DNA of 46,978 nucleotides, from positions 1 to 46,978 of the forward strand of contig NZ_JAQUVZ010000025.1 of assembly GCF_028693135.1 (NCBI RefSeq), written 5' to 3'. Shown here in pieces: positions 7,030 to 15,554 of the stretch; within the stretch, counting starts at the first letter, position 1; each line of letters begins with the position of its first letter. Both the position numbers and the translations under genes were made by a program. The stretch comes from Methanosarcina sp. GTDB taxonomy: Archaea; Halobacteriota; Methanosarcinia; Methanosarcinales; Methanosarcinaceae. Below the pieces are notes generated by a model. That model was not told the DNA's origin. It did not search any database and was given only the letters and a program-made list of their open reading frames with translations.

Positions 7030-8145
7030 ATGTCACTAAAGATATTCCATACATCGGATCTTCATCTTGGTATGAAGTTTTCTGGATATCCAGATGTACA
7101 GTCTATGTTAACTGAAGCAAGATTCACAGCTTTGCAAAATCTTGTAGATAAAGCGAATGAAGAAAGGTGTGACCTTTTTGCTGTAGCTGGTGATCTCTTT
7201 GATCGTGTCTATGTTGACAATAAAGATATAATTCGGGCTGCTCAAATGCTTGGAGATTTTCATGGAAAGCTTGTTGCTGTGCTTCCTGGAAATCACGACT
7301 TTATAACCACAGGAACTAATGATCTATGGAATATCTTTGAGGAGAACACCGGGGACAATGTAAAAGTTCTCACAGAAAACAGTGCTGAAAATTTAGACCA
7401 TTACAATATCGATGGAATTCTTTATCCTGCGCCCTGTTATGCAAAGCACTCAAAGGAGAATTGTGTTGGGTGGATCAAAGAGAATAAAATCGAGGATGAT
7501 TCGAAGTATCACATCGGGATCGCCCACGGCAGCCTTGATGGCGTATCTCCTGACCCTGATAGCAATTATTTCCCCATGACCCATGAAGAGCTTGAGAATA
7601 TGGGGATGGACATCTGGCTTCTGGGCCATACTCATATCCAGTACCCTGAAAATCCGGGAAGCATGGACAGGATATTCTATTCCGGAACACCTGAACCTGA
7701 CGGTTTTGACTGCAGCCACGAAGGAAAAGCCTGGATCTTGGAACTGGATGATTCGAAAAGAATACATCCCACGGCACTTTCCACCGGAAAATATCGATTT
7801 TTGCATGAGGAAATTGAACTTGGACCTTCCTGTGACCTCGAGCAGTTGATAAAAGCTTCGCTGAAAGGAAATTACGGGAACACACTGCTCAAGCTAAAAC
7901 TCAAGGGAAGCCTGGCGATCGAAGAATATGAAAAGCTCTCTCAGGTAGATGATTTCCTTCCGGAAATATTCCATCCTATCATCGATGACGATGATGTAGC
8001 TGAAATGATCGACCAGGATTTCATTGATAAGAATTTCACAGAAGGGTCATTTCCCCACAGGCTACTTTCAACACTTGCAGAAGATGAGGACAACTGGGAA
8101 GCTCTGCAAACGGCATATGAACTAATCTGTAAGGTGAGAAAATGA
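7030..8145 (+). CDS. SbcD/Mre11-like DNA exonuclease subunit
   Basis: A 371-aa metallophosphoesterase with the Mre11/SbcD motifs in order: TSDLHLG (D10, H12), AGDLFDR, PGNHDF and LLGHTHIQYP. These bind two Mn ions for 3'-5' exonuclease and endonuclease activity on DNA ends. The C-terminal third is shorter and different from the canonical archaeal Mre11, closer to the bacterial YhaO/SbcD group. The ATG at 7030 follows GAGGAAAC. It overlaps the next gene by four bases (ATGA), the usual arrangement for the nuclease/ATPase pair. The pair may be a second, accessory set beside the housekeeping Mre11-Rad50; that is an inference. Confidence 0.85.
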   Translation: MSLKIFHTSDLHLGMKFSGYPDVQSMLTEARFTALQNLVDKANEERCDLFAVAGDLFDRVYVDNKDIIRAAQMLGDFHGKLVAVLPGNHDFITTGTNDLWNIFEENTGDNVKVLTENSAENLDHYNIDGILYPAPCYAKHSKENCVGWIKENKIEDDSKYHIGIAHGSLDGVSPDPDSNYFPMTHEELENMGMDIWLLGHTHIQYPENPGSMDRIFYSGTPEPDGFDCSHEGKAWILELDDSKRIHPTALSTGKYRFLHEEIELGPSCDLEQLIKASLKGNYGNTLLKLKLKGSLAIEEYEKLSQVDDFLPEIFHPIIDDDDVAEMIDQDFIDKNFTEGSFPHRLLSTLAEDEDNWEALQTAYELICKVRK

Positions 8146-8999
8146 AAATTACAAAAATAACATTGAGCCCGTTTGGCTGTCTTGCCAACAAAAAGCTCGA
8201 GTTCAATGATGGGGTTAATGTCATAGAGGGACCAAACGAGACAGGGAAATCTACTATTTTTAATGCGATCCAGAAAGTCCTTTTTACTCCCTCAAAACTT
8301 AAGAAAAAAGATTTTGAAAAAGAAATCGAAAGGTGGCTACCTCTTGGGGGCGGAGATACTGTAAAGGTAGAACTGGAGTTTGAAAATGAGGGGAACAAAT
8401 ATACTCTTAAAAAGATGTGGGGCAACACTAACTCTTCCGAATTAACGTTACCAAATGGTGGTCTGGTCACAAAAGAGGATACTATTGCGGAGATGCTGGA
8501 ACCGATGCTCCGTGCCAGGGAAGGCACATACAGATCGGTCCTTATGACCTACCAGTCCGGCCTTTCAAGAACCCTTGACGAGCTTGCCAAAGATGAAGAT
8601 ACGATTTACTCCCTTGGGGACATTGTTAGAAAGTCAATGCTGGAGACCGATGGAGTCCGTATCGATAAGTTCAACGCTGATATTAATGAGCTGCAAAATA
8701 ACTATTTTGCCAGATGGAATGGTGAATTAAATTGTCCAGAGGATAAAAAAAGAGGCATCAATAACCCCTACAAACGAGGTGTCGGACAGATACTGAATGC
8801 ATTCTACACAAAGGAAGCCGTAAGGGTTGAATTAGAAGAAGCCCGCATCTTTGAGCAGGAACTCGACAGAATCAATAAAGAGATAGCAGATCATGATAAA
8901 GCCATTTCCAGGATGCAGAGCTTTGTGGAAAAGAATGAGCCTATCGTGGATGGTATAAAAGAGCGGCAAACCCAGGAGGCGAAACAAAGCGCTCTTTAA
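8142..8999 (+). CDS. SbcC/Rad50-like ATPase, N-terminal part (cut by in-frame TAA)
   Basis: 285 aa with the N-terminal ABC half: the Walker A motif EGPNETGKSTIFNAIQK (residues 29-45), a region like the Q-loop (LMTYQSGLSRTLDELA), then the start of a coiled coil. The frame ends at a TAA at 8997-8999, and the very next codon is ATG in the same frame, so this and the following ORF are two pieces of one SbcC/YhaN-like protein. The start has an AAGGTGAG ribosome site. Either it is a recent nonsense mutation, a sequencing error, or the two halves are made separately and assemble. Confidence 0.8.
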   Translation: MKITKITLSPFGCLANKKLEFNDGVNVIEGPNETGKSTIFNAIQKVLFTPSKLKKKDFEKEIERWLPLGGGDTVKVELEFENEGNKYTLKKMWGNTNSSELTLPNGGLVTKEDTIAEMLEPMLRAREGTYRSVLMTYQSGLSRTLDELAKDEDTIYSLGDIVRKSMLETDGVRIDKFNADINELQNNYFARWNGELNCPEDKKRGINNPYKRGVGQILNAFYTKEAVRVELEEARIFEQELDRINKEIADHDKAISRMQSFVEKNEPIVDGIKERQTQEAKQSAL

Positions 9000-10556
9000 A
9001 TGGAAATTGACAGGTTAAATGAAGTTGCCAAAGACTGGCCTGCTGTTGAAAATAATATAAAAGTCCTTGAAAGTGAACTGATCGAGATCCAGAAAAAATT
9101 AACCGCAGTTCAGGAAGAAGAGAAGATTGCCAGGTCTCAACAGGAAAACAAAGATCTGATCCAGAAATTTGCCCGGGTGCAAGAGAAGAAAAAAGTCTTC
9201 GACGAAGCAAAGGAAAAGCTTGAATCTGTAAAGAAGCTGACCTCAGAAGAGCTTGAAAAGATCAGGGAAGCCCACAATAAACTGGACCGCCTTAAAGCCA
9301 GAATGGATGCCGGAAAGCTTGCTATCAAATTTGAGGCTAAAAAAGGCATGGAGATATCTGTCCGGAAAGACCTGGAAGCCCCGTCATCCCAAACAATTGC
9401 AGAAAATGAATCTGTCCAGTTCGAAGCCGGAGGAAGGCTCAGACTTGAGCATACAGATTGGAATATTGAAGTTACTTCAGGCGACAGCAATGTCGAAGAA
9501 GTAATAGCAGAATACGATTCAGCTGTGCAGGAAAATGCTGCTCTGCTCCAAAAGTACGATGTACCTTCACTGAAGGAGGCAATAACTGCCAATGGAATCT
9601 ATCAGGAACATTTGAATGCGGTCAATTCTGCAAAATCCAACCTGAAAGGAGAACTGGGCGAAGATACATACGAGGGACTTGAACAAAAGATAAAACAGCT
9701 CGGTCCGGAAGTAGCGACCAGGGATATAGCCACAATTGTGGAAGAAAGATCAAGTTTCCAGAACAGTTCCAGAAACCATACTGAGAAATTAAAAGAACAT
9801 AAGCAAAAGATCGCGGGTTACGTTTCAGCTCATGAAAGTAAAGAAAGTTTAATGGAAAAACTTGTAGAAAAGATGGCTGAAAATAAAGAGGTCGACAAGA
9901 AGATCAAGAAGCTTGCCCCCCTGCCGGAAGGAATCGATGATCCTGATGAGTTTCTTCAGGAATATCAAAAGACGAAAGTCAATCTCAAATCCAAAACAGA
10001 AACCAGGAACCAATTGCGGGAAAGTAGAGCCGGAATGGAAAAACCCGACATATCCTCCGAGGAACTCCAGGTCCTCCTGAAAGAAGCCGAAGATAAATTC
10101 CAGGCGGTCCTCAGAAAAGGCAAAGCTATTGAAAGGGTAATGCAGGTCACTTCACAACTCTCTGAGGATATGGATTCTGATACATTCGGTGATCTGAGAA
10201 AAGACATGGAAGAATATGTATCCCTGATGACCAGCAACCGCTACAACAGGATCGAGATGGACGACTGCCTTCCTGAAGGCTTTGTCCGCGACGACGGAGA
10301 ACTCCTTACCTATGACCTGCTTTCTGCAGGAACCAAGGATGTCCTGTCCCTGGCTCTGAGAGTCTCAATGGCAGAGCATTTCCTGGGAGATGGCGGTTTC
10401 ATGATAATGGACGATCCACTTGTCGATATGGATCCCGAAAGGCAAAAGAACGCAGCTGAATTGCTGAAACAGGTTGCGGAGAAAAAGCAGATACTGGTGT
10501 TTACGTGCCATCCCTCGCATGGGAAGTTACTGGAGGGGAGTCGGCAGGAAGTTTGA
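9000..10556 (+). CDS. SbcC/Rad50-like ATPase, C-terminal part
   Basis: 518 aa in the same frame as the preceding piece (combined about 804 codons). It is mostly coiled coil (about residues 1-420), then the C-terminal ABC half: the signature LLSAGTKDVLSLALRVS, Walker B GFMIMDDPLVDMDPERQ with the D-loop, and a switch His in FTCHPSHGK. The two ATP-site halves must come together as in Rad50/SMC. No ribosome site lies at a normal distance from the ATG at 9000; an AGGAGG is 20 bases away. If the second half is translated at all, reinitiation after the TAA is the likeliest route. Confidence 0.75.
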   Translation: MEIDRLNEVAKDWPAVENNIKVLESELIEIQKKLTAVQEEEKIARSQQENKDLIQKFARVQEKKKVFDEAKEKLESVKKLTSEELEKIREAHNKLDRLKARMDAGKLAIKFEAKKGMEISVRKDLEAPSSQTIAENESVQFEAGGRLRLEHTDWNIEVTSGDSNVEEVIAEYDSAVQENAALLQKYDVPSLKEAITANGIYQEHLNAVNSAKSNLKGELGEDTYEGLEQKIKQLGPEVATRDIATIVEERSSFQNSSRNHTEKLKEHKQKIAGYVSAHESKESLMEKLVEKMAENKEVDKKIKKLAPLPEGIDDPDEFLQEYQKTKVNLKSKTETRNQLRESRAGMEKPDISSEELQVLLKEAEDKFQAVLRKGKAIERVMQVTSQLSEDMDSDTFGDLRKDMEEYVSLMTSNRYNRIEMDDCLPEGFVRDDGELLTYDLLSAGTKDVLSLALRVSMAEHFLGDGGFMIMDDPLVDMDPERQKNAAELLKQVAEKKQILVFTCHPSHGKLLEGSRQEV

Positions 10557-10578
10557 ATTTATTATGTGGTGTATTGTA

Positions 10579-10730
10579 GATAGCGTCGGAAAAGTCCGTA
10601 ATTTCCTAAAATTTGCCCAATTTGATCATTGTACATAAATTTAATAATTTCGCATGATGCCGATTTATTAATTTAAATTTCAATGACTGTGTGCGATAAG
10701 TTATAGATTTCAGACTTTTCCGACGCTATC
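10579..10730. mobile_element. 152-bp MITE with perfect 18-bp inverted repeats
   Basis: The ends are GATAGCGTCGGAAAAGTC (10579-10596) and its exact reverse complement (10713-10730). ATTGTA lies directly outside both ends (10573-10578 and 10731-10736), as expected for a 6-bp target duplication. The AT-rich interior has no ORF. This is a non-autonomous transposon; its transposase source is not in this window. Confidence 0.85.
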
Positions 10731-10814
10731 ATTGTAACTTTATAATATGCATTACTGACTTTTTGGATAGGCTCTTAATAGTGGCAATTTTCGAGAAAAC
10801 CCCCCATGACGAAT

Positions 10815-13800
10815 TTAATTATTTCCACTTGCAGATTCACTTAGTTTATTGTATTTTTCGATCGCTTCATCAGCCTCATCATATCTATTTAGCCTCATAA
10901 GTGATTGGCCTTTGAACAGGTACACTCCAGCGTCATTTTTTCCAAGGTCAATAGAAGTATTAAAGGATTCCAGCGCCTTAGAATAATTCCCTAGCATAAA
11001 AAGCATTAAACCCTTTGCGAAATGTAACACACCATCATTTTTATTCAATTTGATTTTTTCTTCTATATCTGGTAACGATTTTTTTGCATGCTGAACTGCA
11101 TTATTGCAATTATCAAATTCTTTTTTGACATGTTCATTGTCTGGATTTAACTCGAAGACTTTTTTAAAGCATTGAAGTGCCATTGAGTGATCATACATTC
11201 CCATGAATGCACATCCAAGATTTAGCCATGCATATTCATGGTCAGGCTTGATACGAATAGCGTCCTGGAGGTCTTTAATTGCCCCATCATATCTCCCTTG
11301 TTCAAAATAGAGAACTCCTTTCTCATGGAAAGCATCGTAATCATTTTCATCGATAGATAGAGCAGAATCAATGCACTGTTCAGCTTTGTCAAATTCCTTT
11401 TTTCTGATAAGTATCTGAGCTTTTCCAACTAAAGCATCATTATTTTTTGGATCGATCTTTAATGCCTCACTTAATAAATCAAAAGCCTCATCATCTTTCC
11501 CCTTAGTGACATATTCCATTGCCTCCTCAAATAGTGCAATATCTCCATGTTTCTCTTTAAATGTCTTGTTAAATTCCTCCATATTTTCGGAACCGTAGAT
11601 GAGTTCAATCACTGCATTCAGATGACTAACGGCTTCATGTCTAAGTTCAATCACCTCTTTTTTGCCCTTGACTTCTTTATGGAATACCTTATTTCGATAA
11701 GGAGCTAAAAAGGCACATGCCGCCTTTATAACTTTATATTTTTTCCCTACTTTTTCCTTAATGTGCTTATTCACAGAGTCTATGACGGGGTGTCCATTAA
11801 TCCCATAAATATCAAATCTTTCCCATGTGCCGAGAGGAACTGACTTTTGCCTTTTAGAGTTCTTGGTTAGTTGGCCAGTTTTCAAATAATATGGGAGATC
11901 CGAATAGTACGCTTTTGGGATTCCGTAGTATTCATCTGTAGAAAATTCATCAAATACATTGGACCTAACATCAGTCCAGACCTCTTCATTGAGCAATATT
12001 TCCAATCCTTTTGCGTAATAGCCAAGAGGTGGAGAAAAGTCGAACTCTTCCTCTTCGTTAATACTCCTGTAGAGGTCAAGAGCTTCCCTTTCTGCAGTCT
12101 TTAGTGAGAGTCTTGCAGGACGACACTTCACACTTTCGAGGCTGAGATGTTCGTCAAGAAAGATTCCTAGGTCAATTTTTAATTTTTTTACCTCGGTGTT
12201 TTCCGGAGCAATTTTGAAGGCTATTTCTAAACATTTCCTTGCTTCTATAAGGTTCATTTTTTCAATATAAGCATCAGCCATTCTGTGCATAAGCATAGCA
12301 CGTTCAAGTGTAGGTAGAGAATAGTAATATGATTTCTCTGCCTTCTGATAACATGAGATTGCGGCATCAAAGTCACATGCATCAGAATATAAGTCCCCTT
12401 TTCTGGAGGTAAATAGAGCTCGATTGTTTTCATCGAAATTTTTTTCATTTATTAATCTGTCAACAGCCTCAATTGCTTTTTCAAACCAACGTATTGAAAC
12501 ATATGCCGACACTGCATAATATGTAGATTCTTCAATCGGAAGATACTTCTCTATTTCAGGGGTTAAATCATCGAGTATTTTTACAATTTCTTCTTTTTTA
12601 ATCCAAAATAGTTCGGAAACAACATTATTGAGTAATGTGCCGATTGTTCTTCCCAGTTCTTCATCCTTAAAAATTAAAGGAAATGAAGAAATTTCATCTC
12701 TTAGTGATTTTATTCCTTCGTCGTCATTTCCCTCCAAAATCAAACATATCCCAAGATAGCCGGCAGTAGATCGAACAAATTTATCTTTTTGCTGGTACTT
12801 TCTCTGATATGATTCAAAATACATCCTTGCCTTATCAAAGTCTTGAGTTTCAAAATGAGCCCTTGCAAGGAATATAGGTAGGTCTTCAGATGTACCTTCA
12901 TTACAGTTTAAAAAAACAAACTTTTTGATTATCTCTAAGGCCCGCGTGAACTGGAATGAATTGAGTAAAGGTTCAAATTTTGATAATATGAAAGGTATTT
13001 TTTCTAATTGAGCTTCCTTTTTCAATATCTCAATATTATATTCTCCTGCTGTATTGACACATTTTTCTAAGAAAGTCAGTCTTTTATGTATATGATCCCA
13101 AAGTAGAGAATTGATGTCCCTCCTACCTAAAATTTCATTGAGAATCTCGTACTCTTCATTTGGATTAAATGTATTATGATATCCTATGGAGATTTCGAGG
13201 AGAAGTTTAGTTTTTTCATTATTGTTTAGCAATTTAAGGTCCTTTAAAACCTCCTTCATGCGTTTATTTGCTTCAATTTCATGCCCGAGATGGTAATCCA
13301 TTTCTGCAATGTACTTTTTTACAAGGAGGGTAAGATATTGCGTTGAAAACTTAGTTTTCCTTACATGTAAGGAGGGTTGGAAGATAGAGTTGTTATTGTC
13401 AATATATTGAGAAATAATTTCATACGCAGCTTCATACCACCCTTTTGCCTCCTGATAGTTTTCCATATTTTTGCAACAGTATGCCATGTCATCAAGAAAG
13501 AAAAATCGATCGATATCCGATTTTACACGATTAAAGCAGTGATTAAAAAGTATGAATGCATCACTAAAATAACCCCCATCACACAGTACATTTGCAGATG
13601 CATCAATTTCTTCGATGGAAAGGGAAGAAAGATTATTTTCATCAATCTCAAATGTGTATTCTTTGTTTAGAATTGCAAGCTTTTCCTGCTCCTCTTTTGC
13701 CCCAAACCAAAATTCAGCTACAATAAAGAGAGCAGCGTTAGTGAACCTAATGTACTGTATAGATTCATGTTTTTTATTAGAATCTAGTAGTAAAAACTCA

Positions 13801-14561
13801 GATTTCTCCATCCAGGGAAAAGCGGGTGCATCAACCTCAAAATTAGTAGCGATAATATCTCGAGTGTCTTTTTGAAAGGAAACACATCTTAGTAAGGACA
13901 TTTCATATTCTTTTCTCTCAGGATTTACATAGTAATCCGAGTATCTCAGATGGCGATAAATATAGTATTGGGATTCTTGATCACGTTTTCTATTAAACGA
14001 TTTTCGGATGTGGTCAGTAGCCTCTATAAATGGCATTTTCCCAAAAGCATGATATGCCTCTATGAAATGGATTATTGTCCGAATTGCAGTTACTGCAACA
14101 TCGTCCTGAATGCTGACCGCCTGCTTGTAGAGGTACTGGTAAAATTTTATGCTATTGGAATTGTCTATGGCTGTAATAAAAGTAGTAAAATCTTTCTTGT
14201 AGTATTCCACCTGGTTAGCGATAATCTCTTCTAATTCCTGATTCTCAATTATGTCAATTTCTTCAACGCCTGTGTAGAAAGTGGCGTTACTGCATGTAAA
14301 GTCACAAAATAATTTTGTTATGTATTTTTGGATTTTCTTAATTAACTCTTTATCTTGAGAGATGGATTCAAGGACGAACTGCTGGAATCCCGGGTCTCTT
14401 TGCATCCTGAACAGAAACAATTCATTTAAGTTATTTTCAAGGTTAAGAGCCTTTTTTTCTTCATCACTTTTTTCCCGGATAATATCAGCGAATGTAATAC
14501 TTTTTTGTAATAGATGGGTTTCATAGAGAAAGAATTTCATTGCATCTTCAGTGATATGCAT
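10815..14561 (-). CDS. Large TPR protein with an internal HEPN-type domain
   Basis: A 1248-aa, AT-rich gene. The N-terminal ~270 residues are helical and unrecognised. About residues 330-810 are degenerate TPR-like helices. About 830-985 resemble the HEPN family found in defence and stress proteins: it starts PPLGYYAKGLEILLNEEVW, passes VPLGTWERF, and reaches APYRNKVFHKE, where RNKVFH (near residue 956) matches the HEPN RNase motif R-N-x-x-x-H. About 1000-1240 are clear TPRs (ALKIDPKNNDALVGKAQI). The ATG at 14561 lies 37 bases after the viperin stop, so the two are likely cotranscribed. HEPN proteins are often RNases in abortive defence; activity here is inferred. Confidence 0.75.
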   Translation of the reverse strand: MHITEDAMKFFLYETHLLQKSITFADIIREKSDEEKKALNLENNLNELFLFRMQRDPGFQQFVLESISQDKELIKKIQKYITKLFCDFTCSNATFYTGVEEIDIIENQELEEIIANQVEYYKKDFTTFITAIDNSNSIKFYQYLYKQAVSIQDDVAVTAIRTIIHFIEAYHAFGKMPFIEATDHIRKSFNRKRDQESQYYIYRHLRYSDYYVNPERKEYEMSLLRCVSFQKDTRDIIATNFEVDAPAFPWMEKSEFLLLDSNKKHESIQYIRFTNAALFIVAEFWFGAKEEQEKLAILNKEYTFEIDENNLSSLSIEEIDASANVLCDGGYFSDAFILFNHCFNRVKSDIDRFFFLDDMAYCCKNMENYQEAKGWYEAAYEIISQYIDNNNSIFQPSLHVRKTKFSTQYLTLLVKKYIAEMDYHLGHEIEANKRMKEVLKDLKLLNNNEKTKLLLEISIGYHNTFNPNEEYEILNEILGRRDINSLLWDHIHKRLTFLEKCVNTAGEYNIEILKKEAQLEKIPFILSKFEPLLNSFQFTRALEIIKKFVFLNCNEGTSEDLPIFLARAHFETQDFDKARMYFESYQRKYQQKDKFVRSTAGYLGICLILEGNDDEGIKSLRDEISSFPLIFKDEELGRTIGTLLNNVVSELFWIKKEEIVKILDDLTPEIEKYLPIEESTYYAVSAYVSIRWFEKAIEAVDRLINEKNFDENNRALFTSRKGDLYSDACDFDAAISCYQKAEKSYYYSLPTLERAMLMHRMADAYIEKMNLIEARKCLEIAFKIAPENTEVKKLKIDLGIFLDEHLSLESVKCRPARLSLKTAEREALDLYRSINEEEEFDFSPPLGYYAKGLEILLNEEVWTDVRSNVFDEFSTDEYYGIPKAYYSDLPYYLKTGQLTKNSKRQKSVPLGTWERFDIYGINGHPVIDSVNKHIKEKVGKKYKVIKAACAFLAPYRNKVFHKEVKGKKEVIELRHEAVSHLNAVIELIYGSENMEEFNKTFKEKHGDIALFEEAMEYVTKGKDDEAFDLLSEALKIDPKNNDALVGKAQILIRKKEFDKAEQCIDSALSIDENDYDAFHEKGVLYFEQGRYDGAIKDLQDAIRIKPDHEYAWLNLGCAFMGMYDHSMALQCFKKVFELNPDNEHVKKEFDNCNNAVQHAKKSLPDIEEKIKLNKNDGVLHFAKGLMLFMLGNYSKALESFNTSIDLGKNDAGVYLFKGQSLMRLNRYDEADEAIEKYNKLSESASGNN

Positions 14562-14598
14562 AGTAGATTTCCCCTATAATGAAGTCAATCAAATGCGA

Positions 14599-15435
14599 TC
14601 AATTTGCCCAATTATACAGTCCACCACGCCGCTCGTATTTATCAACATTTACAATATTCTGAATTCCTTTATTAAGTACTTCGTCAAGACAGTATTTAGA
14701 AATAACTCTTCCTTCATTAATTATAACATTTCCAGCCGGCGTCACTATGAAATACGAATTCTCCATGTCGTCGGCGGATTCAAAAACCGGGGCATCTCCA
14801 TTTTCAAGCCTGAAAAGTCTATGCCTATCTACAAAATATTCGAACTGTTCATTTGATATTGATAAATCAGCTAGAGCGTCATCATTCTCACCCCGAAGAT
14901 GGAGCATCTGGAAGACTTTCCACCTTTCCGGATTTAAATTGCGGATGATTGGGCGCATGTTCTCAAGGTATGTCAGGCGGGTTACTGTGGTGTTTACTTT
15001 TAAATGAATGCCTGCTTCATGAATTTTATCGGCAATTTCGATGCAATGGGTCACGTGATCACCGTATCCTCTGCATAACTTTTCTTCAATAACGTCACTT
15101 CCAGAATCAACCGACAGACCAATCCAATCAACAAGTCCATCCATTTTATCGATAATTTTCCCACTCAAGAGATAACCGTTAGTTGTTATGGAAACCGTCA
15201 TACCAAGGCTTTTAGCGTATGAGCAATAGTCCAGTAGTCTGGGATGCAGTAGAGGTTCACCTCCTGCAAAATTGATTTTTTCCATTCCCGCATCCTTGAG
15301 TTTCGATATAACTTTTTTTCCTTCCTGGAACGGAAGATGACATTCCCCCAGGTTTTTTGCAAAACAGAAACGACAGGAGTAATTGCAAACCGATATTAGG
15401 TGCCAGTTTACGGATTTGATTTTTGTATTCTTCAT
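14599..15435 (-). CDS. Prokaryotic viperin (pVip), radical SAM ddh-nucleotide synthase
   Basis: 278 aa. The radical SAM cluster motif is CNYSCRFCFAKN (C17, C21, C24), followed by NFAGGEP (58-61 GGEP) for SAM binding. The viperin hallmark LNPERWKVFQMLHLRGEN (168-184) and the C-terminal RGGLYNW (near 270-276) match human viperin's NPxRWKVFQ and RGGKYxW. Viperins convert CTP, GTP or UTP to 3'-deoxy-3',4'-didehydro nucleotides that stop viral RNA synthesis. The ATG at 15435 is preferred over in-frame TTG codons just upstream. A TATA-like AGTTTATAGA about 20 bases upstream suggests a nearly leaderless mRNA. No nucleotide kinase neighbour, common in other pVip loci, is seen. Confidence 0.93.
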   Translation of the reverse strand: MKNTKIKSVNWHLISVCNYSCRFCFAKNLGECHLPFQEGKKVISKLKDAGMEKINFAGGEPLLHPRLLDYCSYAKSLGMTVSITTNGYLLSGKIIDKMDGLVDWIGLSVDSGSDVIEEKLCRGYGDHVTHCIEIADKIHEAGIHLKVNTTVTRLTYLENMRPIIRNLNPERWKVFQMLHLRGENDDALADLSISNEQFEYFVDRHRLFRLENGDAPVFESADDMENSYFIVTPAGNVIINEGRVISKYCLDEVLNKGIQNIVNVDKYERRGGLYNWAN

Positions 15436-15554
15436 CAACAAAAAATTAGTTTCTATAAACTTAATTATTTTTTAGATTTTCCTGTTATTTAATAGATGTA
15501 TTTATGAATTAATAGAGCATTATTTGACAACGAGACTCTTAAAGGAAATCAGCT
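15436..15554. promoter_or_regulatory. Divergent promoter region, viperin / CARF gene
   Basis: 119 AT-rich bases between divergent genes. Minus-strand TATA-like AGTTTATAGA lies at about 15450-15460; a plus-strand candidate TATTTATGAATTAATAG lies near 15498-15515. AAAGGAA precedes the CARF ATG. The CARF-wHTH protein may bind here. Confidence 0.45.

Noticed and set aside
8997-8999. Stop codon in the SbcC-like gene as a recoded pyrrolysine site
   Set aside because: Methanosarcina recodes UAG only; this codon is TAA.
7030-10556. SbcD/SbcC-like pair as a Gabija or Wadjet system
   Set aside because: No TOPRIM/OLD or UvrD partner and no Jet proteins are present; the motifs are plain Mre11/Rad50 types.
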